DNA of 40,194 nucleotides, taken from contig JACZJN010000011.1 in assembly GCA_014860565.1 (NCBI GenBank), positions 1 through 40,194 of the forward strand, given 5' to 3'. Shown in pieces: positions 33,232-40,194 of the stretch. Both the position numbers and the translations under genes were made by a program. How positions within the stretch are numbered: the stretch's first letter is position 1; every line of letters begins with the position of its first letter. This DNA is from Bacteroidota bacterium. Lineage in GTDB: Bacteria > Bacteroidota > Ignavibacteria > SZUA-365. The notes under the pieces are model-generated. The model had not been told where the DNA came from. It saw nothing but the letters and a program-made list of their open reading frames with translations, and did no database searches.

Positions 33232-35262
33232 ATGATGCTATTCAAGCGTTCGAATCGAGTCACCATTATCGGTCTTTTCCTGATCGCTGCCGCCCTGTTC
33301 GCTCCGTCTGCGCAGGCGCAGCAGAAGAACAGCGTCGTCGCGGAGATCGGTCCGTACAAATTGACTCTCGGGGAATACGAGCGTCAGTACATTCGCAATA
33401 ACGGCGGTGAAACCGCTGCCTACCGTTCGAGCATGGAAAACCGCATGGATTTCCTCGATCTGCTCGTGAAGTACCGCCTCAAAGTGCTGCAGGCGCATGA
33501 AAAAGGATACGACAAGGACCCTGAGATTCTGCGCGAACTCAGCGAATACCGCAATTCACTGGCCATTCCCTATCTGACGGAACGCGCGCTGATCGATCCC
33601 AATATCGAGTCGCTCTACAAGCGCCGTCTCGAGGAAGTGCGCGCGGCGCATATCCTGATCCGCATTCCGGTCGACAGCCTCGGCGTCGAGGATTCGCTCA
33701 GTGCCAGGAACAAGGCGATGGACATCATCCGCCAGGCGCAGGCCGGCGTGCCGTTCGACAGCCTTGCACGTCAGTATTCCGATGACAAGGGCACCGCACA
33801 GAACGGCGGCGACCTGATGTGGTTTACCGCCGGCATGACCGTGCCTGCATTCGACCAGGCCGTGTACGAACTGAAGCTCGGCGAACTGCGCCCGCTTCCG
33901 ATTCGCACGATGTTCGGGTACCACGTCGTCAAGCTGCTCGACCGCAAGCCCGCGCGTGGCGAAATCCAGGTCAGCCATATTCTCGTGCGCCTGCCGGTGG
34001 AGGAACCGTCCGACAGCATGGCCGCATTCCAGAAGATCACTAGCATTCGCGACTCCATCAGCAACGGCGTCGATTTTGCCGAGCTTGCGGCACGCAATTC
34101 GGAGGACCCGAGCAGCGGCGCCAACGGCGGCGACCTTGGCTGGGTCGGGCGGCGCAAGTTCGTCCCGGATTTCGAAGTCGTGGCATTCGAACTGCAGCCC
34201 AATGAAATCAGCCGCGTCGTGCGCACGCAGTTCGGCTATCATATCATCAAGGTGACCGGCGAACGTCCCCCGAAGTCCTTCGAGGATTCCCGCCAGGAAC
34301 TGAAGGATCTGTACCGCCGCTACAGCTACGAGCAGGACAATCGCGCGTTCATCGACGGCATCGTGGCGAAATACAACGTCAAGGTCAACGACGACGTCTC
34401 CGCGATGATCATCAAGAATGTCGATACCACCGCGACCACTTCCGCGCCCGGCTGGTACAACCGCATCACGGATCCGATGAAAGAGAAGACCTGGATCACG
34501 TTGAAGGGTGCTTCGATCACCATCGGCGAGGCCATCAAGACCATCGAGCGCAATCAGGATCTGCAGTCGAAGGCGCTCAACCGCGCATCGGTCGCACAGC
34601 TCGCCGACATGATCGGCCAGAAGGAAGCGCTGCGCCTGGAGACCACGGATCTGGAAACCCGCTACCCGGAATTCGGAACGCTCATGCAGGAATACCGCGA
34701 AGGCGTGCTGCTCTTCCGCGCCGAGCAGGATGCCGTGTGGAATTCGGTGAAAGTGGACGAGGACCGGCTCAAGGAATTCTGGGAAGAGCACAAGGCGGAC
34801 TATACCTGGCCTGATCGCGTGCGCTTCAGCGAAATTTTCGTGACGAGCGACAGTCTCGGTCAGGTGCTGCGCGACAGCCTCAACGCCGGCGTCGATTTCG
34901 GCGAACTGGCAGAGCGCCACACGCAGCGCACCGGCTACAAGAAAAAGCTGGGTGACTGGGGCTTCCAGACACTGGATGCCAACGAACTCGCCGTCGCCGC
35001 GGCGAAGGCCGTGCCGGGCTGGATCGAAGGGCCGATGAAGTTCCAGTACGGCTACTCGCTCATCAAGGTCACCGAGAAAGACAAGGCGCGCGAGAAGACG
35101 TTCGAGGAAGCGCAGTCCGAGGTCTCGAGCAAGTTCCAGGAATTCGAAAGCAAGCGCCTCGAGCGCGAGTGGATACAGTCTCTCAAGGACAAATTCGGCG
35201 TCAAGATTCATGACGACGTTCTGAAGAAAGCCTTCAGTGATTTGAAGGTGGAGAAATCGTAA
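33232..35262 (+). CDS. Periplasmic parvulin chaperone with two or three PPIase domains
   Basis: This 676-residue protein carries a signal peptide (RVTIIGLFLIAAALFAPSAQ). Residues about 40-135 resemble the SurA/PpiD N-terminal chaperone helices. Two parvulin (rotamase) domains follow: about 137-245 (RAAHILIRIP... FGYHVVKLLDRK) and about 245-345 (QVSHILVRLP... FGYHIIKVTGE). A C-terminal section, about 520-640, repeats the parvulin pattern in degenerate form (PDRVRFSEIFV... YGYSLIKVTEKD). It should catalyse prolyl isomerisation and hold unfolded outer-membrane or T9SS substrates in the periplasm. The next gene encodes a same-size paralog with the same domain order. GAG is the only weak ribosome signal. 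Confidence 0.88.
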   Translation: MMLFKRSNRVTIIGLFLIAAALFAPSAQAQQKNSVVAEIGPYKLTLGEYERQYIRNNGGETAAYRSSMENRMDFLDLLVKYRLKVLQAHEKGYDKDPEILRELSEYRNSLAIPYLTERALIDPNIESLYKRRLEEVRAAHILIRIPVDSLGVEDSLSARNKAMDIIRQAQAGVPFDSLARQYSDDKGTAQNGGDLMWFTAGMTVPAFDQAVYELKLGELRPLPIRTMFGYHVVKLLDRKPARGEIQVSHILVRLPVEEPSDSMAAFQKITSIRDSISNGVDFAELAARNSEDPSSGANGGDLGWVGRRKFVPDFEVVAFELQPNEISRVVRTQFGYHIIKVTGERPPKSFEDSRQELKDLYRRYSYEQDNRAFIDGIVAKYNVKVNDDVSAMIIKNVDTTATTSAPGWYNRITDPMKEKTWITLKGASITIGEAIKTIERNQDLQSKALNRASVAQLADMIGQKEALRLETTDLETRYPEFGTLMQEYREGVLLFRAEQDAVWNSVKVDEDRLKEFWEEHKADYTWPDRVRFSEIFVTSDSLGQVLRDSLNAGVDFGELAERHTQRTGYKKKLGDWGFQTLDANELAVAAAKAVPGWIEGPMKFQYGYSLIKVTEKDKAREKTFEEAQSEVSSKFQEFESKRLEREWIQSLKDKFGVKIHDDVLKKAFSDLKVEKS

Positions 35263-35330
35263 CAGAAAGCACCGCACGTGTGTCGTGTTCCTGCAAACTT
35301 CATGAATCAGAAACAGTTCGATCGAGTATC

Positions 35331-37340
35331 GTGAAACAACTTTTTTCCCTTGGCGCCGCGGTTCTCATCGCGGCGCAGTTTATCACTGCCTGTTCTTCCG
35401 TTCCCGACTCCGTTCTCGCCCGTGTGGGAAACGACACGCTGCGCGTTCCTGAATACGAGGAAATGTTCCTGCGCACGCGATTTTCCCCGCCGGTTGACAT
35501 GGCGGAACGGGAAGCATTTCTCGAAACCTTCATCAACTACAAGCTGAAGCTGCAGGAAGCCGCGGCGGAAGGTCTGGCCGAGCGGCCGGAATTCGTCGAC
35601 GACGTGCGCCGCTACCGCGATCAGCTCGCGCTCACCTTCCTTTATCAGCGGGAACTCGCCGAGCCGGGTACGCACCGCCTCTACGACCGCCGCCTCGAGG
35701 AAGTGGAGCTGCAGCACATTCTGATCAAGTATATCAAGGATGATCGCGGCGAAATCGACACCTTGTCGACACGCGCGAAGGCGGAGGAAATCTTCGCGAT
35801 GGTGCGGAAAGGCACCGTGTCCTTTGATTCCCTTCTGATGCGCTACAGCGATGACGGCAGCAAGGAGCGCACACGGGGCGTGCTCGGATGGTTCATCGCC
35901 GGCACCACGTATCCCGAGCTTGACGATATGATGTATGCCGCGAAACCGGGCGACGTCGCGCCGCATCTGCTCAAGACCGTATTCGGCTACCATATTTTCC
36001 GGCTGCTCGACCGCAAACCCGCGCGGCAGCGCGTTCGCGCCGCACACATCCTCGCTCGCCTCGACCTGAACAATCCCAACGACACCGCCGCAGCATCCGC
36101 CGCGCAAACCCTGGTGCTGGATTCGCTTCGCCGCGGACTCGCCACCTTCGAGGATCTCGCGCGCCGGAATTCGCAGGACTCGCTTTCTGGTCCTCTCGGG
36201 GGTGATCTGGGGTGGATGAACCGCGGCACGAACATCGAGCCGCGCTTCGAGGAAGCGCTGTTCGGCCTGAAAGTCGGGGAAGTGTCGAATGTGGTGCGCA
36301 CGGCGTTCGGCATGCACATCATCAAGCTGCTCGACGAAGAGCCGCCGCTTCCGTACGCAGAGCAGAAGGATCATCTGCGAGGCGTCTACAACAATGAACG
36401 CTTCCAGACGGACCTTGCGAATTATCTCGAGCACCTGCGGAAGAAGTACGAGTTCACGGTGAACCGCAACGTCATCAACATCATTCTCTCGCACGTCGAT
36501 TCGACGGTGACCACCTCCACACCGGGATGGGAACGCCGCCTGCGGCCCGAGGATCTCAACGCCTACCTGTTCCGGCTTTCCTTCGGACCGGTCGCGGTGC
36601 GCGAGGTCATCGCCTTTTCAAAGACCGAGGGGTCGGTACAGATGCGCCGAATCACGGCGGGACTGCTCGACACCCTTTGCACGATGGCCGCCAACCGCGT
36701 GACCGCGCTGCACGAGACCGAAGGGTTCGAAGAGCGCATCCCGGAATTCCGGCGGCTGCTGCAGGAGTATCGCGAGAGTTCGATGATCACGGCGCTGGAG
36801 GATCGCGAGGTATGGGACAAGGTCAAGTCCGACGAAGCAGGCATGAAAGCCTGGTTCGAGCAGCATCGGGAACAGTTCCGCTTTCCTGATCGGGTGCGTT
36901 TCGCCGTGCTTTTCACCTACACCAAGCCGTATGCAGACGGCTACCTCGACTCCCTCGCGGCAGGCGCGGATTTCGAAGATCTAACCGCCCGCCAATCGCA
37001 GCGCCCCGGATATTTCATGCGCAACGGCGCATGGGAATTCGTTGATGTCGAAGCGAACAAGCTCTCGCAGACAGCAGCGAAACTGCGGTTGGGCGAGGTC
37101 GCGGGTCCGATCAGCTACGAGGACGGTTTCTGCCTGATTAAACTCCTCGAACGGCAGGGCGCCCGCGAAAAGACGTGGGAAGAAGCGCGTGCCGAAATCG
37201 TCCCGCAATTCAAGGAATTGCAGGCCGAGGAACTCCGCGCCGCGTGGCTGCGCGGACTGCGCGAGAAGTTCGGCGTCGAGGTCTGGGAAGACCATGTTTC
37301 CAAAACCTTCGCCCCGAAGGAAGGTGAAAAGGAGAACTGA
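35331..37340 (+). CDS. Lipid-anchored parvulin chaperone, paralog of the preceding gene
   Basis: A GTG at 35331 begins a 669-residue protein with a lipoprotein signal (VKQLFSLGAAVLIAAQFITAC). Cys18 follows the FITA lipobox, so it is probably membrane-tethered, unlike its neighbour. The frame is open back to 35280, but that start would spoil the signal. The domain order copies the upstream gene: SurA-like N-terminus with PEYEEMFLRTRFSPP, parvulin one (LQHILIKYIKDD... FGYHIFRLLDRKPARQ), parvulin two (AAHILARLDLNN... FGMHIIKLLDEE), and a degenerate third parvulin near the C-terminus (PDRVRFAVLFTY... YEDGFCLIKLLERQ). The 68-base gaps on both sides suggest one transcript of three chaperone genes. 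Confidence 0.85.
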   Translation: MKQLFSLGAAVLIAAQFITACSSVPDSVLARVGNDTLRVPEYEEMFLRTRFSPPVDMAEREAFLETFINYKLKLQEAAAEGLAERPEFVDDVRRYRDQLALTFLYQRELAEPGTHRLYDRRLEEVELQHILIKYIKDDRGEIDTLSTRAKAEEIFAMVRKGTVSFDSLLMRYSDDGSKERTRGVLGWFIAGTTYPELDDMMYAAKPGDVAPHLLKTVFGYHIFRLLDRKPARQRVRAAHILARLDLNNPNDTAAASAAQTLVLDSLRRGLATFEDLARRNSQDSLSGPLGGDLGWMNRGTNIEPRFEEALFGLKVGEVSNVVRTAFGMHIIKLLDEEPPLPYAEQKDHLRGVYNNERFQTDLANYLEHLRKKYEFTVNRNVINIILSHVDSTVTTSTPGWERRLRPEDLNAYLFRLSFGPVAVREVIAFSKTEGSVQMRRITAGLLDTLCTMAANRVTALHETEGFEERIPEFRRLLQEYRESSMITALEDREVWDKVKSDEAGMKAWFEQHREQFRFPDRVRFAVLFTYTKPYADGYLDSLAAGADFEDLTARQSQRPGYFMRNGAWEFVDVEANKLSQTAAKLRLGEVAGPISYEDGFCLIKLLERQGAREKTWEEARAEIVPQFKELQAEELRAAWLRGLREKFGVEVWEDHVSKTFAPKEGEKEN

Positions 37341-37408
37341 TTTTCCCCTTGTCGCGTGATGTCCATGCGCGTATTGTTGAAAGATAGTTTCCATTTAAGA
37401 AGCGGTTC

Positions 37409-38686
37409 ATGAAACAGCACATCCTGATCGTATTTCTGATTCTGACGCTCACCGTCCCCCAGCTGCGGGCGCAGGACGGCAAGGCCCTCGACCGCGTCGT
37501 GGCGGTCGTGGGTGACGAAATCATCACCGAGTCCGAGCTGCAGATGCAGATTCTGCAGACATTGCGCGCCAATCCAAAAAGCGAAGACCCCTCGCTGCGC
37601 ACGCGCATTCTCGATGCAATGATGAACGACAAGCTTGTGCTCGCGCAGGCGGTTCTCGACAGCGTGCAGGTTCCGCCCGAGGAGGTCAACCGTCGGCTCG
37701 ACGAGCAGGTCAAGCGGTTGACGCGTTACTACGGTTCGGAAGAACGCTTCGAGCAGGCCGTGGGGATGACCATATCGCAGATGAAGCGCGAATACCGCGA
37801 CGACATCCGCAAGCGCATCATGATCGAAATGATTCAGCAGCAGGAACTCGGCAACGTCGAAATCACGCATCGCGAGGTCGAGGAATTCTTCCGCACCTAC
37901 GGCGACAGCCTGCCTCCCGTGCCGGAACAGGTCGAGTTGCGGCAGATCGTGATGTTTCCCCGCGTGACCGAATCCTTCAAGCAGGCCGCACGCGAGAAAG
38001 CGCAATCCATTCTGGATTCCATCCGCGCCGGCGCGTCGTTCGAAGAAATGGCAAAGAAATACAGCGACGATCCCGGATCCGGGCGCAACGGCGGCAATCT
38101 CGGCCTCGCGCGCCGCGGTGTGTTCGTCAAACAGTTCGAGGAAGCGGCGTTTGCGCTGGAGCCGGGACAGGTGTCCGATCTCGTCGAGACGCAGTTCGGC
38201 TTCCACATCATCAAGCTGCTCGAGAAGAAAGGCGAGGCCATCAAGCCTCAGCACATCCTCATCAAGGTAGAGAAAACGGGCGAGAGCGATCAGAGCGTGA
38301 TCGATACGCTCACCGCGCTGCGGCAGCGCATTCTCGACGGTGCGAGCTTTGAGGAAATGGCGATGCGATATTCCGAAGATCCGGACACAAGGAAATTCGG
38401 CGGCGAACTCGGCGCGATCGAAGTCGCCGAGCTCAGCGACGAGTTGAAGGCCGTGCAGCAGGAGCTGACCGTCGGTCAGATCTGCGCGCCGGTGAAGTTG
38501 ACGATGGATCGCGACTACGCCTATGCCATTGTTCAGCTCGAGAAGCGCATCATGCAGCATCCTGCGACGCTTGCAAGCGACTACCAGCGTATCGCCAACT
38601 TCGCCAAGGTTTTCAAGCAGAACCGGATGTATGCGGACTGGATCGCGAAGATCAAGGAGAATGTGTACTGGAAGGTGACGGAGTAG
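37409..38686 (+). CDS. surA: SurA-like periplasmic peptidyl-prolyl isomerase
   Basis: This is a 425-residue protein with a signal peptide (MKQHILIVFLILTLTVPQLRA). DRVVAVVGDEIITESELQMQ is the classical SurA N-terminus. The chaperone core contains QVPPEEVNRRLDEQVKRLTR. Two parvulin domains follow: about 172-275 (VELRQIVMFPR... FGFHIIKLLEKKGE) and about 276-375 (KPQHILIKVEKT... YAYAIVQLEKR). It matches SurA of E. coli (428 residues) in length and order and is the most canonical of the three. It should escort outer-membrane proteins to the BAM complex. The stop codon is followed directly by a heptamer array. Confidence 0.88.
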   Translation: MKQHILIVFLILTLTVPQLRAQDGKALDRVVAVVGDEIITESELQMQILQTLRANPKSEDPSLRTRILDAMMNDKLVLAQAVLDSVQVPPEEVNRRLDEQVKRLTRYYGSEERFEQAVGMTISQMKREYRDDIRKRIMIEMIQQQELGNVEITHREVEEFFRTYGDSLPPVPEQVELRQIVMFPRVTESFKQAAREKAQSILDSIRAGASFEEMAKKYSDDPGSGRNGGNLGLARRGVFVKQFEEAAFALEPGQVSDLVETQFGFHIIKLLEKKGEAIKPQHILIKVEKTGESDQSVIDTLTALRQRILDGASFEEMAMRYSEDPDTRKFGGELGAIEVAELSDELKAVQQELTVGQICAPVKLTMDRDYAYAIVQLEKRIMQHPATLASDYQRIANFAKVFKQNRMYADWIAKIKENVYWKVTE

Positions 38687-38728
38687 GCAGGAGGCAGGAA
38701 GCAGGAGGCAGGAAGCAGGAAGCAGGAG
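38687..38728. repeat. Heptanucleotide tandem array GCAGGAR
   Basis: Six complete units of GCAGGAG or GCAGGAA start at the base after the surA stop codon. The period is seven, like the arrays at 24155 and 25334, but the unit is unrelated. Confidence 0.93.
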
Positions 38729-38735
38729 GCAACCC

Positions 38736-38826
38736 CGTCATGCCGAGTAGTCCGCCGCAGGCGGACGTATCGAGGCATGATCCCTCGATACGCGTCTCCC
38801 TTCGGTCGTCGCTACTCGGGATGACG
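38736..38826. repeat. 91-bp cruciform-like inverted repeat element
   Basis: CGTCATGCCGAGTAG at the left end and CTACTCGGGATGACG at the right are inverted repeats with one mismatch. Inside are a GCA-loop hairpin CCGCC/GGCGG (38752-38764) and a perfect ten-base stem CGTATCGAGG/CCTCGATACG (38766-38792). The structure resembles a non-coding miniature palindromic element. It lies between surA and the M16 peptidase. Confidence 0.8.
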
Positions 38827-38860
38827 CAAGAATCGTATCGGAAGAAAAGGAGAACACAGC

Positions 38861-40135
38861 ATCAACCTTGCATTCGAAGAATATGACCTGGACAACGGAC
38901 TGCATGTGATCCTGCATCAGGATCGCACCCTGCCGATTGTCGCGATCAACCTTTGGTATCATGTCGGATCGAAGAATGAGCACGAAGGCGAGACCGGTTT
39001 TGCGCATCTCTTTGAGCACATGATGTTTCAGGGCTCGGAAAACATTCCGGCAAACATGCATTTCCATCACGTGCAGAGTGCGGGCGGAACGCTGAATGCG
39101 TCCACCACCTATGATCGCACGAACTACTACGAAACGCTGCCCGCGCATCAGCTCGAACTCGGGTTGTGGCTGGAGTCGGACCGCATGAACAGTCTCGCGG
39201 TCACCGAGCAGACGCTGGAAACGCAGCGGAACGTGGTGACGGAGGAGCGGCGGTCGCGCTACGACAACCAGCCCTACGGCACGATGCTGATGGAACTGTT
39301 TTCGCGCGCCTATAAAATGCAGCCGTACCGCTGGCCCACGATCGGCAGCCTGGCCGACATCCAATCGGCGACACTCGAGCGCGTGCAGGCCTTCCATCGC
39401 ATGTACTACCGTCCGCAGAACGCGTCCCTCTGCATCGCCGGCGACTTCGATTCCGACGAAGCACGCCGACTCATCGAAAAATATTTCGGGAGCATAACGA
39501 ACAGCGACGTGGAGATTTATCGTCCTTTCGTGCACGAACCGCCGCAGACCACGCAGGTGCGCGACTACGTGTATGACAGCATTCCGCTGCCGGGACTGAT
39601 GGTGGGCATGCATATTCCGGACATGAACGCGCCTGATTTCATTGCGCTGGACATGCTTTCCTACATTCTCACCTCCGGCGAGAGTTCGCGCTTCTATCAT
39701 CGCTTCGTGTACGATGCGCGGATCGCGCAATCCATCCTTTCCTACGCGTACGATCTCGAACTTCCCGGGCTGTTCCTCTTCCGTCTCATCGCGCAACAGG
39801 GCAAGACGCCCGAGATGCTCGAGACCATGCTGTGGCAGGAACTTGACGACATCCGCCGGAACGGCGTGACGGCGCAGGAGCTGCAGAAAGCGAAAAACCG
39901 CATCGAAACAATGTTCGTGCGCGCGGTGACCTCGCTGCAGTCACGCGCGGATCTGCTGAATTCCTTCCGGGTCCTCGCCGGCGATGCCGCGCAGGTCAAC
40001 ACGCATCTCGAGAAACTGAAGGCCGTGACGCTCAGCGACGTGCAGCGCGTGGCCGCGAAATATCTGATCGAGAATAACGCCACCTGTCTGTATTATCTGC
40101 CGTACCCCAAGAAATCATCGGAGCAGAACGTATGA
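38861..40135 (+). CDS. M16-family zinc metallopeptidase with apparent ATC start
   Basis: This 424-residue pitrilysin-type peptidase has the inverted zinc motif H49-L-F-E52-H53 (FAHLFEHMMFQGSENIP) and the distal glutamate in VVTEERRSRYDNQPYG, so the active domain is complete. The C-terminal half has the usual M16C arrangement (PGLMVGMHIP, YILTSGESSRFYHRFV). Homologous sequence begins before the first standard start codon: NLAFEEYDLDNGLHVILHQD. The first GTG (38906) would cut the first strand. AAGGAG at 38847-38852 is correctly spaced from ATC at 38861, which I take as the probable start. There is no signal peptide. The second M16 gene overlaps its stop, so the two likely form a heterodimer, as is common for bacterial M16 pairs. 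Confidence 0.85.
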   Translation: MNLAFEEYDLDNGLHVILHQDRTLPIVAINLWYHVGSKNEHEGETGFAHLFEHMMFQGSENIPANMHFHHVQSAGGTLNASTTYDRTNYYETLPAHQLELGLWLESDRMNSLAVTEQTLETQRNVVTEERRSRYDNQPYGTMLMELFSRAYKMQPYRWPTIGSLADIQSATLERVQAFHRMYYRPQNASLCIAGDFDSDEARRLIEKYFGSITNSDVEIYRPFVHEPPQTTQVRDYVYDSIPLPGLMVGMHIPDMNAPDFIALDMLSYILTSGESSRFYHRFVYDARIAQSILSYAYDLELPGLFLFRLIAQQGKTPEMLETMLWQELDDIRRNGVTAQELQKAKNRIETMFVRAVTSLQSRADLLNSFRVLAGDAAQVNTHLEKLKAVTLSDVQRVAAKYLIENNATCLYYLPYPKKSSEQNV

Positions 40136-40194
40136 GCGACGGCAGCAGCACACTCGACCGCAGCGTCGTGCCCGCGCCGGGCACGCCCAAGGAC
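40132..40194 (+). CDS. Second M16-family peptidase subunit, partial
   Basis: The gene starts at an ATG that overlaps the previous TGA (ATGA) and runs off the window after 21 codons. The visible residues, SDGSSTLDRSVVPAPGTPKD, match the usual N-terminal lead of the second, often zinc-less, M16 protein in such pairs. The assignment rests on this short match and on the gene order. Confidence 0.6.
   Translation, partial: MSDGSSTLDRSVVPAPGTPKD

Noticed and set aside
33556-35277. Minus-strand frame opposite the first parvulin gene
   Set aside because: It is a Leu/Ala/Arg/His-rich shadow of a gene with clear parvulin motifs.

Overview
The window looks like part of a chromosome from the Fibrobacterota-Chlorobiota-Bacteroidota group, closest in style to Ignavibacteria, Kapabacteria and relatives. 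Three secreted proteins end in the NYPNPFNP-type C-terminal sorting domain of the type IX secretion system (T9SS). Lipoproteins, SurA-like chaperones and secreted peptidases indicate a Gram-negative envelope. This taxonomic placement is inferred; there is no rRNA here. Most genes are ordinary chromosomal genes of fairly high GC. The junctions between them are unusually rich in small repeats. Layout: 1-1770 is an IS1634-like insertion sequence with its own promoter. It abuts a beta-propeller gene that has lost its 5' end (1801-2733). 2798-6865 encodes a large T9SS-exported protein with a zinc-phospholipase-C-like head. 7098-12464 holds gamma-glutamyltranspeptidase, an AT-hook histone-like protein, ClpX and, convergent to ClpX, a DEAD-box RNA helicase. 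12600-21900 is the most interesting part: a soluble PAS histidine kinase, its NtrC-type sigma-54 response regulator, a textbook -24/-12 promoter, and two large paralogous T9SS-exported repeat proteins. 22025-25165 has uvrB and, divergent from it, an RmlD-like reductase. 25400-31185 is a minus-strand run: S9 peptidase, M14 carboxypeptidase, Bax-inhibitor-1-like membrane protein, a lipoprotein and tRNA-Val(TAC). 31300-40194 is a plus-strand run: EthD-like protein, RdgB, a lipoprotein, three consecutive parvulin/SurA-type chaperones, and a pair of M16 peptidases, the second cut by the window edge. How the parts work together: the kinase-regulator pair lies directly upstream of the sigma-54 promoter and the first repeat protein. 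The simplest model is that an intracellular signal sensed by the PAS domains switches on sigma-54 transcription of a secreted, surface-attached repeat protein and possibly its larger paralog. The two proteins share a modular design. Long repeats of about 75-85 residues are punctuated by a short cap repeat. In all four cases the long repeat just before a cap carries a cysteine near its start and the cap carries a GC motif, which suggests a disulfide staple. The parvulin and M16 cluster fits outer-membrane and secretion-substrate quality control. Other notable features are a perfect 30-bp palindrome present twice, three heptanucleotide tandem arrays with unrelated units, a 117-bp hexanucleotide array, a 91-bp cruciform-like element, and an M16 peptidase whose Shine-Dalgarno sequence points at an ATC codon rather than ATG.
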